Shown here in pieces: positions 23,795-36,061 of a DNA stretch of 64,000 nt; position 1 is the first letter of the stretch, and every line of letters starts with the position of its first letter. Source of the DNA: Typha latifolia (Eukaryota > Streptophyta > Magnoliopsida > Poales > Typhaceae); the NCBI GenBank assembly GCA_019914945.1, contig CM034104.1, positions 14,000,046 to 14,064,045 on the forward strand, in the 5' to 3' direction. The notes beneath the pieces are model-generated. The model worked only from the letters and a program-made list of their open reading frames with translations, was not told the origin of the DNA and searched no databases. Both the position numbers and the translations under genes were made by a program.

Positions 23795-26700
23795 TTATGC
23801 ATCAGCAACGACAGAGGATTTCCTTTCTTCACTTAAACTCCCGTTCATCCATCTCCTCAGCATCTCCAATGCTGCCTTGGGCTGATCCATCGGAACCATG
23901 TGACCAGCATCATGTACCTGGCAAGATACTCATTAAATCATTAGCCTCACTGAAAAAACTGCTAACAACCCTGGAATTATTGATCTAGAAGCGCCTCATA
24001 TATGGAAATAGATGCAGTAAGTACATATATATATATATTGAAAGTTAAATAATCCATCATATATTCCCCATTTCCCCCCAAGGACCACATATTCTCCAGA
24101 TTTATAGTTATGACCTCTTAACTAATTGTCATCTCCAGCTCATACAAGCCAAGAAAATGGAGAACCCCAAAGGAGCTAAGGAACGACATAAGAGGATACA
24201 ATTGCATCGCATCTAGAGAAGTACTCACCTTGAGGAAACTCAGGGAGCCGTATGCTTTAAGCAGTCCTGCCTCCTTGCGATCGACGGTGAATGGCAACAT
24301 TGGAGCTTTAGCAAATATCTGGTGACCTGACCACTCCATGGAGTTGACCCACCTAAAATTTCCTGTATAAAAGGAAGGTGCCAATTAATTATCTAACCTA
24401 TTATAACGTATAGGCACTGTCAAACATATCATTGGCTTCCAAATATATGGTACCTAGAACAATATAGGTAGACTTTTCAATAGCGAGAAATTAAAGTGCC
24501 CAATGCGCTTGAAATTGGTTGTCTTTTTCTTCCTGAGTTAAGAAGTCTAACCTGACCTTTCTGCAGTCTCATAATTTTTGTTTTCTCACTAAATGTTTCT
24601 ACAGAAGAAGTGCCACAAGAGCTAGCTGATAAAATTTTCCATTTATGTAGAAATTACAACTAAATGGAAGATCAAGTCACAACTTACCCAGCCAGTTGCA
24701 TATTAGGTCATATTCACCAGCATACACAAGCAGTTTGATACCATCATCAACTAGCGCGGGGATGCCCACTTCCAAATTTTTCATCCAGTCCGTCAGCATT
24801 GCTTCATAAACAAGAGGATTGCATGATACAAACTTTCTATCACCAACACCAAGAGCTTTCCTCACAGACTTATCATTTAAAAATTTCTCCATGTTTGAGA
24901 AATCATAACAGAGGCTACCCTCACATTTTCTCCTAATATCATAATACTGAAGAGGGCTTGTATTAGAAAATGAAAATGCTAATTAATATGCAAGAGTCAA
25001 CCCTGAAAGAAGTAGACCACGTACATTGATGTCTCCAGCGAGAAGCAAAATGGAAGTAAAGATGGAATTACAAACAATATAAGAAGCAATGCATGGTATT
25101 ATCCCAGAAGAACCTGCAAGAGTCCATTTGACTATATTAGTTATTCACTAGAAGATGTAATTCATGTCAGATTTAAATATGTCTTGATTCTTTATCAAGT
25201 CAAAGTTTTATGTCATGCCATGCAATGTAGTGAGATATCAAATAGTGATAAGGAGAATGATTACCACATAGTTTAATTCCAAGATTGCAGAGAGGATATA
25301 TTTTGTTAATGCTGGTGTATGCTTGTTTGCCAATAATGCCCATATCTAGTGCATAGTCACCATATGCACCATATTGAATTGCAGGATCAGTCAATCCATT
25401 ACCAACAGCAAAACCCTACACAAAAAGGAAAAAGAAACAGGCACTAGTTACAATCTGAAATTTTATTTGTTTTCTTCTTCACTCCTGAGAGAGGAGCAGT
25501 AACTAGTTCATATCTCCATCTCTCTCTTTTTATATATTCTAGAGGAAATGATGGAATTTCGGAAATTTAAAATACACTCTAAAGAAATTATAAGGTGGAA
25601 GTCCACTAGCTGAAGTTCTAAGATAATTATAAGGTGAAAGTTCAGTAGCTGAAGTGCTAAGCTATTATTTTAAGAGATGTCCCACACATAATAATGTTGT
25701 AGTTCACCTTTAGATTTATATGAAACCCCTGCATCTCCTTGTTTCCTCTGTATACTCTTTCAGCAGCAGCAGGAATATAGTGCCCTGCATATGATTCTCC
25801 AGTTATGTAGAAGTCATTCTTCAAGTAATCTTGATGCTCTTTAAAGAAAGCCTGGAGATGTACAAGAATGTTAAGTAGCTAAATCTTAATGGACAGTCTA
25901 AGACTAAACACAGGTAGCAATTGAAAATTAACTGTTACCTGTAAAAAGTCATATAAATCATCTGCTATACGCTTCTCCCCATATCGGATGTCACGTAAAT
26001 CTGTACTATAACTAAAGCCAGTTCCAGTGGGCTGGTCAACAAAAATGAGATTTGATGCCTGGAGAACAGATGAAATTTAATTATCCTCTGGTGCAATATA
26101 CAGATCTAATTGTTTATAGATGCATTCAGATATGCCACAAATATTATACGGAGAATACGAGATTCTAATTATACAAAAATCAGATGAAATTTATAAACCA
26201 ACAAGAGTCAAAGACAGAGGTGTTGTAGCTGAGACATTTCAGCACCATGTACATATAAGGATGTACACTATAAATCTGTAAACCGAATGCTCCAACTATA
26301 GCATTTTGGTAGACATCAGAAGGCTACAAATTTAGTTCACTGATCATGTGAAACAAAATTTGTCATCGATAAGTGATATCTCATTCATGCTGCTACATGG
26401 ATTGTGTTCCGTTGGGATTTTCCTATCTTAAAGTAAATACAATTCTCTCTATGTCAGAATTTCACTTCCTACCTATGAATGAAAGAGTTTGGTCCTTGAT
26501 GTGGCAAATATTAGAAGCACCAAAAAAGAACTTGTAGCAAAATCGATACCTTGTCCCATCCATAATCGTTCCAAATAAGTGACATGTTATCTGCAATTTT
26601 AAAAGGACCATTTTCATAAAACAGGGCCAATTCACTGCTGCATCCAGGACCTCCAGTGAGCCAAATAACTACTGGATCACTACTTTTTCCTCGGGATTCG

Positions 26701-27805
26701 AAGAAGAAGTAGAACATCCTGCAGATAGTCAGAAACCACTTTACAACACTAATAATGCCATCCATGATGCCTTGGAAGCAAAATATTTACTGATCAAAGT
26801 AGGTGCATAGTATCATCCTCTCAAAAGACAATCAAATTGCTTCTGGTTATAGATAGAACAGACAAATCAGGGTAGTAGTGAAATGTGAGTCATGTCAGCC
26901 ACAAGATCACATCTCTACGCACAATAAAACTAGGGAAACTAGTCAGTGCTACCAATGAGGATATACTCTTTCCAGTTACGATAAGCTAAAATGAAACCAT
27001 TTGAGCATGGAAGCTGATGAGAAACTCTTTATTACTTACAAAATGAACAAGATGTCTAACATAATGGAAATGCCAAAATCTATTAGGAAATAATAAAAAA
27101 GAACAATCATGTCGCTACTTCAGGGACCTCCAAGAGAGAAGTTGGTCTGCAAGCATTAATGTGAACGAATAAATTTGTACTCTAGGTGCACAGCAAACGT
27201 ATATCCTAAATCATATTTACACATGATTTATCCAGTATCTTTCTACTCTGTCGAATAATATTACACAATAGGAATTTCTACTAGAATTCGACTCGATTAT
27301 TCAAACCAAAAGGTTCGAGGCACAGACAACCGCTTCCTTTTTCCTGTAACGTACCAAAAAAGGAAATCTATACGAAGTTCGTACTTATTTCATCTATAAC
27401 AGACAAATTTAGACCAAAATGGATGAATCTAATCCAATTATCTTCGGAATTAAACAAGAGAGATCAAGGATGAAGCTAATACTTAGCAGCGTGCGTGTGC
27501 TCGAGGCGATAGTATCCGGCATGATGCCCTAGCTGCTCGATCGGTATCTCCGATCCGATATCTCCGAGAATCCGGAGATCGAGCCGCCGCTCAACGAGGC
27601 GAGGGCTCGAGGGGTCTTCGCCGACTTCGCCATCCGCTTCAGCTTCTCGTATCCCCGGAAGGAGGTTGAGATCGCGGATAAGTTCCTCCGCGAACCGGAT
27701 AGGGTTTCGAGAATAAGTCCGGCGAGGATAAGGGGAAGCACTTATCCAATAAGGGAGGAGGAAGACGAGGAGAAACGATAGGGAAAGGAGGCGGCGCACG
27801 ACCAT
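23795..27805 (-). CDS. Serine carboxypeptidase III-like (SCPL) protein
   Basis: Secreted or vacuolar serine peptidase of the S10 family, which removes C-terminal residues. The nine coding exons are 27483-27805, 26550-26718, 25939-26058, 25708-25851, 25265-25415, 25025-25113, 24688-24946, 24229-24362 and 23795-23917, giving 503 residues, close to cereal carboxypeptidase III. A signal peptide (MVVRRLLSLSFLLVFLLPYW) is followed by a propeptide. The oxyanion and substrate-binding motif is WLTGGPGCSSELALFYENGP. The catalytic triad is visible: Ser224 in GESYAG, Asp412 in YAGEYDLICNW and His469 in HDAGHMVP. The tail ends in SSVVADA. All exon joins preserve frame. The glutamate in AGEYD replaces the Asp or Lys-Asp seen in some relatives but leaves the catalytic Asp intact, so an active enzyme is expected. 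Confidence 0.96.
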
Positions 27806-29104
27806 CGCGAAGGTACCGGAAATGGAGTAAGGACAAAATTGGTATTTGGTTTAGAGATTGTTATGAGGTAAGTATGAGCTTAATGGGCTTTTTAATTGTG
27901 GCCCATTGGATATAATATGGGCTCAATATTTGGGCTTAGTTGACCAAAAAAATAAATAAATAAATAATGATTTAAGGTTTTTCTTTTCTTTTTCTTTTTT
28001 CATTCTCGTTTGTGTGGAGGAAAAATTATTAAAGTTAGTTGTTGGTCAAAGTAAATCAACCATAAAAAGAGGATCCAGAGTCCGGAGAGAACTCAAATTT
28101 TGGTCTTTGATTTTTGTATAATCTTCTACATGAAATTTTTTTTTCAAGAGAGGTGAAAATTTAATAGCGTCCGATTTGAACTATTAGATGATGGATTTAT
28201 AAATATACTAATACTACTATTATAATTTTAAAGAAGAGGAAATTTAACGGTGTTTGAGTTAATCGGTGTTGTTTAATGCAACATTATCTAACAGCTATTC
28301 AATTGATAATATTTTGAGATTGATCTCTGAAAAGAGGTCTATACTTTTTTAAGGAATTTGTCATTTTTTTTTCAACACTACTTCATATTATAAGCAATCT
28401 TTACTATCCTTTCTCCTTAAAAGAAGAAGAAAAAATATATATAGGATTTTAGTATAAGGAAGAGGATGTAGAGGATAGAGAAGTACACCTCACCAACAAC
28501 GAGTTGCAGCATATGCTCAATTATTAGCATGGTGATCGGTTTCAATTGTCATTTTCCAACCTTTATATGATTATGTCTAAAAAGTTTGAGCCGTTAGTTA
28601 TAACTTAAACTCAAACACAAATAAAGAATTTATAGGCAATTCGGTAAGATAATTACTTCTATAGAGACAAGAATTTTAAGTGTTATTTATAAATAAGAGA
28701 GGATTAATCGGTGAATAAGAGAGAGTAATGCACCAACCAATTATATTCTTGGGAGTTGTAATATAATATTAGATGAGAGAACAAAGAGGGTGAACAATTT
28801 TATTTTAGCGAAAAAGAGAACAGAATATATCACTATCATTCAAATGAGGCGAGTAGAATATTTTCATGAGAAGATGTAACCAGCATCAGGAATATTCACT
28901 GATGAATTGCAGCATTTGCAATTAAACTATCAGTTAATGATGTCCATAAACATGGAAAGCAGACTACCCATTAAGTCATCTTAAAAAGGCTCATACGCAA
29001 ACATAAATCTAAAACTAAGTTAAAACTTACAATTCTTCGTCAAAAGCACACATAAAGCTGCCCAGTTCTTCTAACTCTTGTGGGATTTATACAATTCTAC
29101 TAGT
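27806..29104. other. Intergenic region between SCPL and ACR genes
   Basis: This contains the carboxypeptidase promoter side (27806 onward, since that gene is on the minus strand) and the 3' side of the ACT-repeat gene. It is AT-rich, with no coding region or repeat of note. Confidence 0.55.
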
Positions 29105-32088
29105 TCACCATCCCATTAGTGTTCTCCTTACGAAATCGACAATTTGGTTCCTATTATCTCGGCTATTTGCTAGAGGGAGTGTTCGGCTTTCATCCAAGAG
29201 AAATCTGTAGACTTCCCACTGCCTCCCGGATGCTGTTTGCCTGCCAATCTCAGCCTACAGATGAATCATAAAGTTGGTGATGAGGATTTGGAATCTATAA
29301 CTAGTAATCCCTGGATAAAAAGGAGCAGATGAATATGAGTCATAGTAGCTTACTGAGAAAATGCAAATCTGAAGAACTTTAAGAGCAAATGTAACATCGT
29401 AGAATACGCGAGGCCGACCCTTCCCAGATGATTCAACTGGGTTAGCTACAAGGAGTTCAGTGTCTGGGCCGCGATTCACAAACATTACTCGCAGCGGATG
29501 GAGCATCTCCAGTCTTAACTGAGAAGAGAGGGCACCCTGCTTTCCAGAATCTATTATCTTCTTTCCATCAGTTTGACGAATAAAAAGATCCACCTCTCGG
29601 AAGCCTTTCATGTCTGACAGGAATCTCCCGTAATTTATCTGCAGGTAAGCAAAAAAATTAGTGCGTCAGGCATGCCTATGTACAGTCTAAATGATATTGA
29701 TTGATAATAATAAATGCTTACAATTATTATTAGAATATATTCTCAAAATTTAAACATGTGACATTGAGGACGAAATCTTAATTACGGAAGAGGATTAGAT
29801 GTAAGACTGTCAAGTAAGGAAGGATAAAATGAAGTATAGGATACTGCCACAGATAATTAGTAACTAACTAAGAAGGCTGTAAAAAAACTACTATATACAA
29901 CAAGAAAATTTTTCACACGATCATCTAAGATTGAAGAATTTAACCTTCATAATTTCGTTAAATGTGAGATCACAACATTGGTAGGTCCTACACCAAGAAT
30001 CTTAAAAGTCTGTCCTTGTGTATAATACATGTATCAAATGATGGAAAAAGCTGTAGCTGGTCCCAATAACACTTGTGCATGCTCATATTCATGTATGGAC
30101 CGTATGTTTAATTCTGGAACATATTCATTAATATGTCACTCTTGTGGTCCTCTTTCAACAAATGCCAGCAAATATCATAGACTCTAATGACTTTGGTCCC
30201 ACAACAACTTCTTAATCAATCACATGACATGATGAGATAATAAGGCCAAATTCTGTTATTTGCAGTGAATGTAGATCTGCAGTGTACCTGAATGCCACAG
30301 TCCTTCAATGTCCTCAAGATGTCATAGAGAAGACCTTTTTGATCAACACAACGGATCTGGAGTAGGGTGTGAGCAGGGCTCGTTGAATTGTCAAAATTCA
30401 CATTAGCCTTCTTCAGCTTTCTCATATCTGGACTAAGTGACCGCGAACAGATCTCACCGTCTGACAGTTCCAGCCTAAATAGTTCCTCTGCAACTACTGG
30501 TGGAAGAGAAGAGAATCCCTGTTGAAAACCTTCAGCCAGGAGTATCTCACAGCTGACGCAAGATCCTAAAGTGTTGGTCAGCCTTTCGCATGTGTCATCC
30601 TGTCTCTTCTTAGTGTGCAAGAGATCCCTACACCGAAAAGTAAGAAGAGTCAAGTAGATAAACATGGAACCTACAGTTCCCCTATAAGCATAAGATCTTC
30701 ATTTCCTACTTCCACCTATGGAGATCTCTTAACAACAAAATTTAAAAGAATCATTCATTTACATCAGAAAAACAATCCTTGACCGGCTCTTCTTTTGTTC
30801 AGGAAACAATGAGGAGACCGGTTACAAAATCAGTAAAATGAAAGGAGCTCTAAATCTGACAGCATTTAACATTCTCATAAGAATCTTGCCACTTCAAGCA
30901 AAGGAGTATTATAGTGAAAGGAACAAACATTTCATTCTAATATGCACAGTCACTAAATCAAGTACCAAATTGAATGCCTAATCAACAACAACAACAACTG
31001 GTAGACCAACTTGCAAGAGTCCAGCTATAACAGGAAGACTTACATAGCAATTTTGTAACAGTACTGAAGACAAAACTTTCTGTTAGACAAGCAAGTCATG
31101 AAAAATAAAATACAAAAATATAAAATAAGCTTGCAGCAGAAAAGATATTTCGACAAGAAAATACGATAAATAGTTCTGCTCAGTGCACTCACATGCAATC
31201 TGTAATAAAGAAGAGATCGACGACTCTACCATCTGGTGTCGTTGAGACCTTCACTCTATGAATCAAAAGCTCGAGCTCAGAAAGAATTTGAGTTACATCT
31301 GCATCACATTGCACAAACCACTCAAATTTCTTATCCACCTCTCTCTCTCTCTTTTCCAAACCAAAAGGTTAAACAACTAAGAAGAATTAGATTACCATGC
31401 AAAAGTCCCTTCCGATCGGCAGAGAACAACTTCAAAAGGTAAAATTGCGAAGTTCCTGACCGACTCAAATCGACATAGAATGGGATAGAACAAGCTGGGC
31501 ATGCCGAGAGCAGCCGATTCTTCAAGCTCGTCCATTGAATGCTTATAGAAGGCAAGAAGGGAATGACCCAGTACACTAAGTAGCACCAAGGCCCATCCGT
31601 TGAGACATCTACAAGAAAGATAACAAACTATCAAACCTCAGCCGCTATTAGATCCAAAAGTTTCAGCTTTTGTCCTTAAAGACGGAAAAGATTCCGATCC
31701 TATTGCACGCTAGGGGTCAAAATTTTCTTCTCATCAGGAAATTTCAACTAACTAACTAGTAATTGAGCAATGCCAGTAAAGTTAAATTGTATCAAAACTG
31801 AGTAGGCGGAGTGCAATAAGAGATTAAACAACACACCCATTGGCGAAACTAAAACCCTAGAAAGGAAATGAAATCAGCACAGATTAGACTAAGAAGAACC
31901 AAAGCAGAACGAAAGAAAGATCTCTTTCTTATACCGGCTCGGGTGATGCAGAGGCCGAACTCGAGGATTATATGGCAGATATCGCATCCGAGTCCGGTCT
32001 CGTCGTTGCAATTGACGGTGACGACGGTCGGCTCACCGGCGAGCTTCCCCACCTTGATCACCACCGCGTCGTCGCTCCCCACGCCCAT
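29105..32088 (-). CDS. ACR: ACT domain repeat protein (ACR9/ACR10 type)
   Basis: Plant ACR proteins carry several ACT ligand-binding domains and are thought to sense amino acids or nitrogen status; the precise ligand is not established. The six coding exons are 31935-32088, 31396-31608, 31193-31298, 30288-30627, 29354-29638 and 29105-29254, giving 415 residues, normal for ACR9/10. The start MGVGSDDAVVIKVGK fits the family; an in-frame upstream ATG at 32140-32142 would add 18 residues. ACT-like cores are visible at VVTVNCNDETGLGCDICHII (near residue 25), LLKLFSADRKGLLHDVTQIL (near 110) and LLQIRCVDQKGLLYDILRTL (near 245). The linker LLHTKKRQDDTCERL is diagnostic of the ACR9/10 branch. The C-terminus reads AEIGRQTASGRQWEVYRFLL and ends LMGW. 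The open frame across the intron after the second ACT core is not used. Confidence 0.93.
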
Positions 32089-33918
32089 CCTTCCGCCGTC
32101 CGATCTCGATCCGATGGCCCTCGATGCCCCGAAGGGCATCAACGAGATGATTAGAATTGCGGCTACTCGGCGCCGTAGACAGAGGGTACTTCAGCTGGCA
32201 TGCCCTGCGCCTCCTCTCGCCTCGCCTCGCCTCGCCTCGCCCTTCCTCTCCCTAGGGACTTGCGCTCATGTGTCCTACTACTACTCTTATAATTAAACAT
32301 ACGCAGTGGACCCCGCCACGTCAGCTGTGCCACGTCAGTGCCTCGTCCCTCTCGTTTGCCCACCACGTGTAAAAACTGAAAGAATGATCGATTCCTTTCC
32401 AATTTTTTCCCAAAATATTTGTTTTGCGTTTTAATCGTGAGGATGATTCCTAGCATTCATTCATTCCTCTCGCAGTGGTTCAGGTTCGTGCGGTCGTCCT
32501 CTTCACCTCTCTCCTTATGAGGAGTAGTACCACCACCACGCCACGATTCTGAGGTAGAGAAGCATCTACTCTATTGGATTTTTAACATAGTATTTGTGAG
32601 GCCAATCAAAATGCTACTCTTACTTTTCCTCTCTATTTTTGTCTACTCCACTAGATGGAGAGGATTCTTTTTGCTCCATTTTCGTACCTCAAATCCGTCT
32701 TCTTCTACCACTCTGCTGTAGGTTGTGATGTCGATTTTAGAGATGTACCTGCGGAAAAGCCACAGGGAAACCAATATAGTATTATTAGACTTTGGACTTT
32801 ATTGTATTCTCTTTTTAAATTTATATGATGCATAGTAATCTTTGAATCTTAATCGTATATCACCATACGATCATTTCGTTAAAAAAGAAAAAGATTGGTA
32901 ACCCATTAACTCAGTACTTATCTTTCCTTTTTCTAATCAAGCACACAAAGAGATATCATAAAAATAAAAAATAAAAACTTATTTTATTCTAAAATTAAGT
33001 TTCATTTTATCTCAATCTGCAATCAAACGGGTTTAAATGGAGAGTTAGCCCGGTCATTTTCCAATTGAAAGGAAAGAGGTCCCTCTATGTCCCCCTCTAA
33101 AAAGGTATAGTTTAATATCTAATATCTCTATTTAGATCCTTGAATTGCCACTTTGTTGGTTTTCCTTCTTGTTTTCTTTTGTGAGTTGCATATTAATCTT
33201 AAGCTATGCCAGTGTGATCGTTGATGGCTGTGACCTTTCACAGTGATTAAGGGGTAAGGCTTGAGGATGAGACAAGTCATGATGTTATTATGACCACTGG
33301 ACTTGGGAGAGTTAGAGATAATGCATCAAAAAATAGTACCTCCACAAAACTAAGACGGTTGCATTATCTACATCCCCCTTTCTAGTCCAAAGAACCCAAT
33401 CTCTATAGATTGCCATCATACTTAGTTGTCATCTCCTGACGACTATCAGAGCGAATAATTAAGCACTATTTTTCAACCAAAAAAAAAAAATAGTACTATT
33501 TATTTCAAACTATAGATCATACAAATATGAGAAGGATTAACTTATTTATTTAAGAAATAATGAGCCTAAATATCTTTATGTATTAGAGAGGACTATGAGC
33601 TTAAGAAAAAGCTACTAGGAAATAGAAGAATTAAAATTTATTAGAAAAATTTTGTATACACTATTTAAGTTTTCGTTTTTCTAGAGAAAAGAATTGTTAG
33701 AATCTTTATCCTATTATTTCTTTGGATTAAATAAATTTAGCTTAGTTTAAAGGTTGGGCCAATGAAGCTTGAGCCCAACTAAAAGAAGAGGCCCAATTCG
33801 GAACCCTATCAACTACCACCGAAGGCCGAAGAGAGAAATAATAGTGTGTCTCTTTCCGTCGCGTCTTTGTTCCAATCGAGCGAGCCGTCGGTGGGATTTG
33901 GAGTTAGAAGGAGAAGAG
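32089..33918. other. Divergent promoter region between ACR and ATP synthase subunit
   Basis: Near the ACR end a (CTCGC)5 repeat lies at 32216-32240, probably in that gene's leader or promoter. The middle (32600-33750) is AT-rich and holds no coding signal. A 10-bp inverted repeat (AGATAATGCA at 33316-33325 and TGCATTATCT at 33360-33369) is present. 33770-33918 is the likely ATP synthase subunit leader. Confidence 0.5.
32216..32240. repeat. (CTCGC)5 pentanucleotide repeat
   Basis: Five perfect CTCGC units, 128 bp upstream of the ACR start codon. Confidence 0.92.
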
Positions 33919-35377
33919 ATGAGAAAGTTCGATCCGTGGCCGGTGTTCTTCAAGCGCGAGTTTCATCGCACGTGGCCGTTCCTCGTGGGCTTCGCCATCA
34001 CCGGAGCCCTGATCACCAAGTTTACTGCTGGACTCACCGGTAAATTCTGTTCTCCTTTTCATTTTGATAGATTTCTTTTTCTTTTTCGGTTTTTTGTAAG
34101 TATTAGGATTTGGATCTTATTCTTCTCGATTGGTTGGCAGAGGAGGACGCCAAGAATTCTCGCTTCGTCCAGGAGCACAACAGGTGATTTGGATCTTTTC
34201 CCTCTTTCCGATCAAACCCTAACCCTATTTTGCTTTTTAGATTTGTTGTGGCATTGCATATTATAATTGGTCGATTTGATCTAGATCTAAGTTTTGTAAC
34301 GAGATTTTGGTTAAATGTTCGATGGAAGCACTTGTAGGGAGTAAGTACAAAGAGAGGTTTCTCCGGTCAATTAGGGGTTTGAGGTGGCTTAATGGAATTT
34401 AGGCAGAAGAGGGCAGTGATTCATGACCGTGGGAAGGATAAATTGGGATAACACTTGGGCGGCATAACTTTGGGTGTAACACGACAATCTCTTTAAACTT
34501 TTGGTGTTGAAAGATGAAATGTTTGGAAGAAGATGTACTCTTAAGCAATGAAATGCAAATCTAGCATATTTTGTGAAGTATGTCATAACGATGACCTCCA
34601 GTTCAGTTGCTCATATCAGTGAAATCTTGTAGTTAGTTGAAGTATTAGTAAATCTTTGATCATCTCTATCTAAGAGGAATATTTCTTCTACACATCAAAA
34701 CATAATTGATACCTCCTGCGCCAAGTGGACCTCCTTATTTTCCCTTTATTCTTTCATGAACTTATGAAGCTGCCACTTTATCATCACTGATCTAACTTAT
34801 TAACTGCGCCCCATAGTTTAGGGCATTTTGCAACTTAATTGCATGTAATTTTTTAGTTGGCAATAATAAAGGCCTCTAATTTGCATTTCATTATAGAAAA
34901 ATATAAATCGACTATCAAAAATTTATGTACTCAGTTTTCAATAGCTCAATCTTGCAAATTAAAATAACATCTGTAATTAAACTGCAAAAGCCTCCGTAAT
35001 TTATTCATCAAATTCTTCCCTTTTTTATTTTATTGTCAGTGTTGCCTCTCTGTGTAATTCCTAGAGCTATACTACTGTTTTGGGCCACTTAAGTTGTAAG
35101 TTCTAATCGTTATTATACTGAGGTAGCATAGTTTTGAAAATATACTTAAGTCTGCATTATATTGGAGTCCTATGTTAGCAAATTAAAATTGTAAGGTTTG
35201 TGATCGATTGGTGTGCATTTTGTCATGGTTTCCTGTCAAGGAGACATCGACTGGTAGACATTTTGAAGTTCTATATTTTCTTTATTTGAGTGCACATATT
35301 GAACACTATTGCTTTTCAAAATTAATCAACTATAATTAGACTAAGTTTGTCCTTTTTTACTCTTATTTTTTAGGTGA
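33919..35377 (+). CDS. Mitochondrial ATP synthase 6 kDa subunit
   Basis: A small plant-specific subunit of the membrane part of mitochondrial F1Fo-ATP synthase (Arabidopsis ATP synthase small subunit 6). Exons are 33919-34039, 34141-34183 and the final four coding bases 35374-35377, giving 55 residues. The sequence begins MRKFDPWPVFFKREFHRTWP, has one membrane segment (FLVGFAITGALITKF) and ends LTEEDAKNSRFVQEHNR. It starts within the mature sequence and carries no cleavable presequence. The stop is formed by AG|G TGA across the last splice. The unspliced transcript also reads AGG TGA, so the protein is the same with or without removal of the 1.19-kb intron. Family length and both termini match, so confidence is high despite the small size. 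Confidence 0.93.
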
Positions 35378-36061
35378 ACTTCTAAGGGCTGCTTTTGTAG
35401 CTGCTGCAGCCTTCTTCTTGCAACGCAGTCGGCCATTATCCTGATGTTATTAGGATGAACTTATTTTGGCTCTTTTTGATTTGATGTTTGAATCTTAATA
35501 CAATACATTGTATTGGAATAAATTGACCTTCCAAAATTGGGATTACTCTATGTGCTTTATAAGCTTGCCATCATCCAAGCTAAGATTCTCATTATATCTT
35601 ATTCATTTATTAGCCTGCTCTCCTTTTCTATTATTCCTATTATGAAAGTTTCTCTGTCATTTGAACTTAAAATGTTAGTGAAAAGGGATTATGCAGTCCA
35701 AGCCATATTTATTATTTATGATTCTCTTGAAGTAACAGTGCAAGATATAGTTTGATTTATTTTATGCTTGTTGACGAACTTGATCGTTTTGATTGTACAT
35801 CTGAGCATGTAATGTTTGTATTAGTGAAGCAACCTTGGTGTTCTGTTCTACTGGTACTGTTACGACTTAATATGAATAAATGAGTATTTGTTGCTTAGCA
35901 TCAGTAATAACGTTAATTTGCCGCATTCGGCCCTTGTTTACCTTCTGTGCCTTTTTCCAGTCTGATCTCCTTTTGGTAAAGTAGAAAAATTAATAATAAT
36001 CAAAGAGATTAGCATAAATTGCATCACATTTATCTGAGGATGTTTTATTTTTTTTTGAACG
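35378..36061. other. Convergent 3' ends of ATP synthase subunit and GGT genes
   Basis: This contains the ATP synthase subunit 3' UTR on the plus strand and the gamma-glutamyl transpeptidase 3' UTR on the minus strand. No further gene is seen. Confidence 0.55.

Noticed and set aside
31868..32296. 142-codon plus-strand open frame over ACR exon 1
   Set aside because: Antisense shadow of the ACR first exon and its GC-rich leader.
33316..33369. 10-bp inverted repeat with a 34-nt loop as a miRNA precursor
   Set aside because: The stem is too short for a plant miRNA precursor and the arms lack extended pairing.
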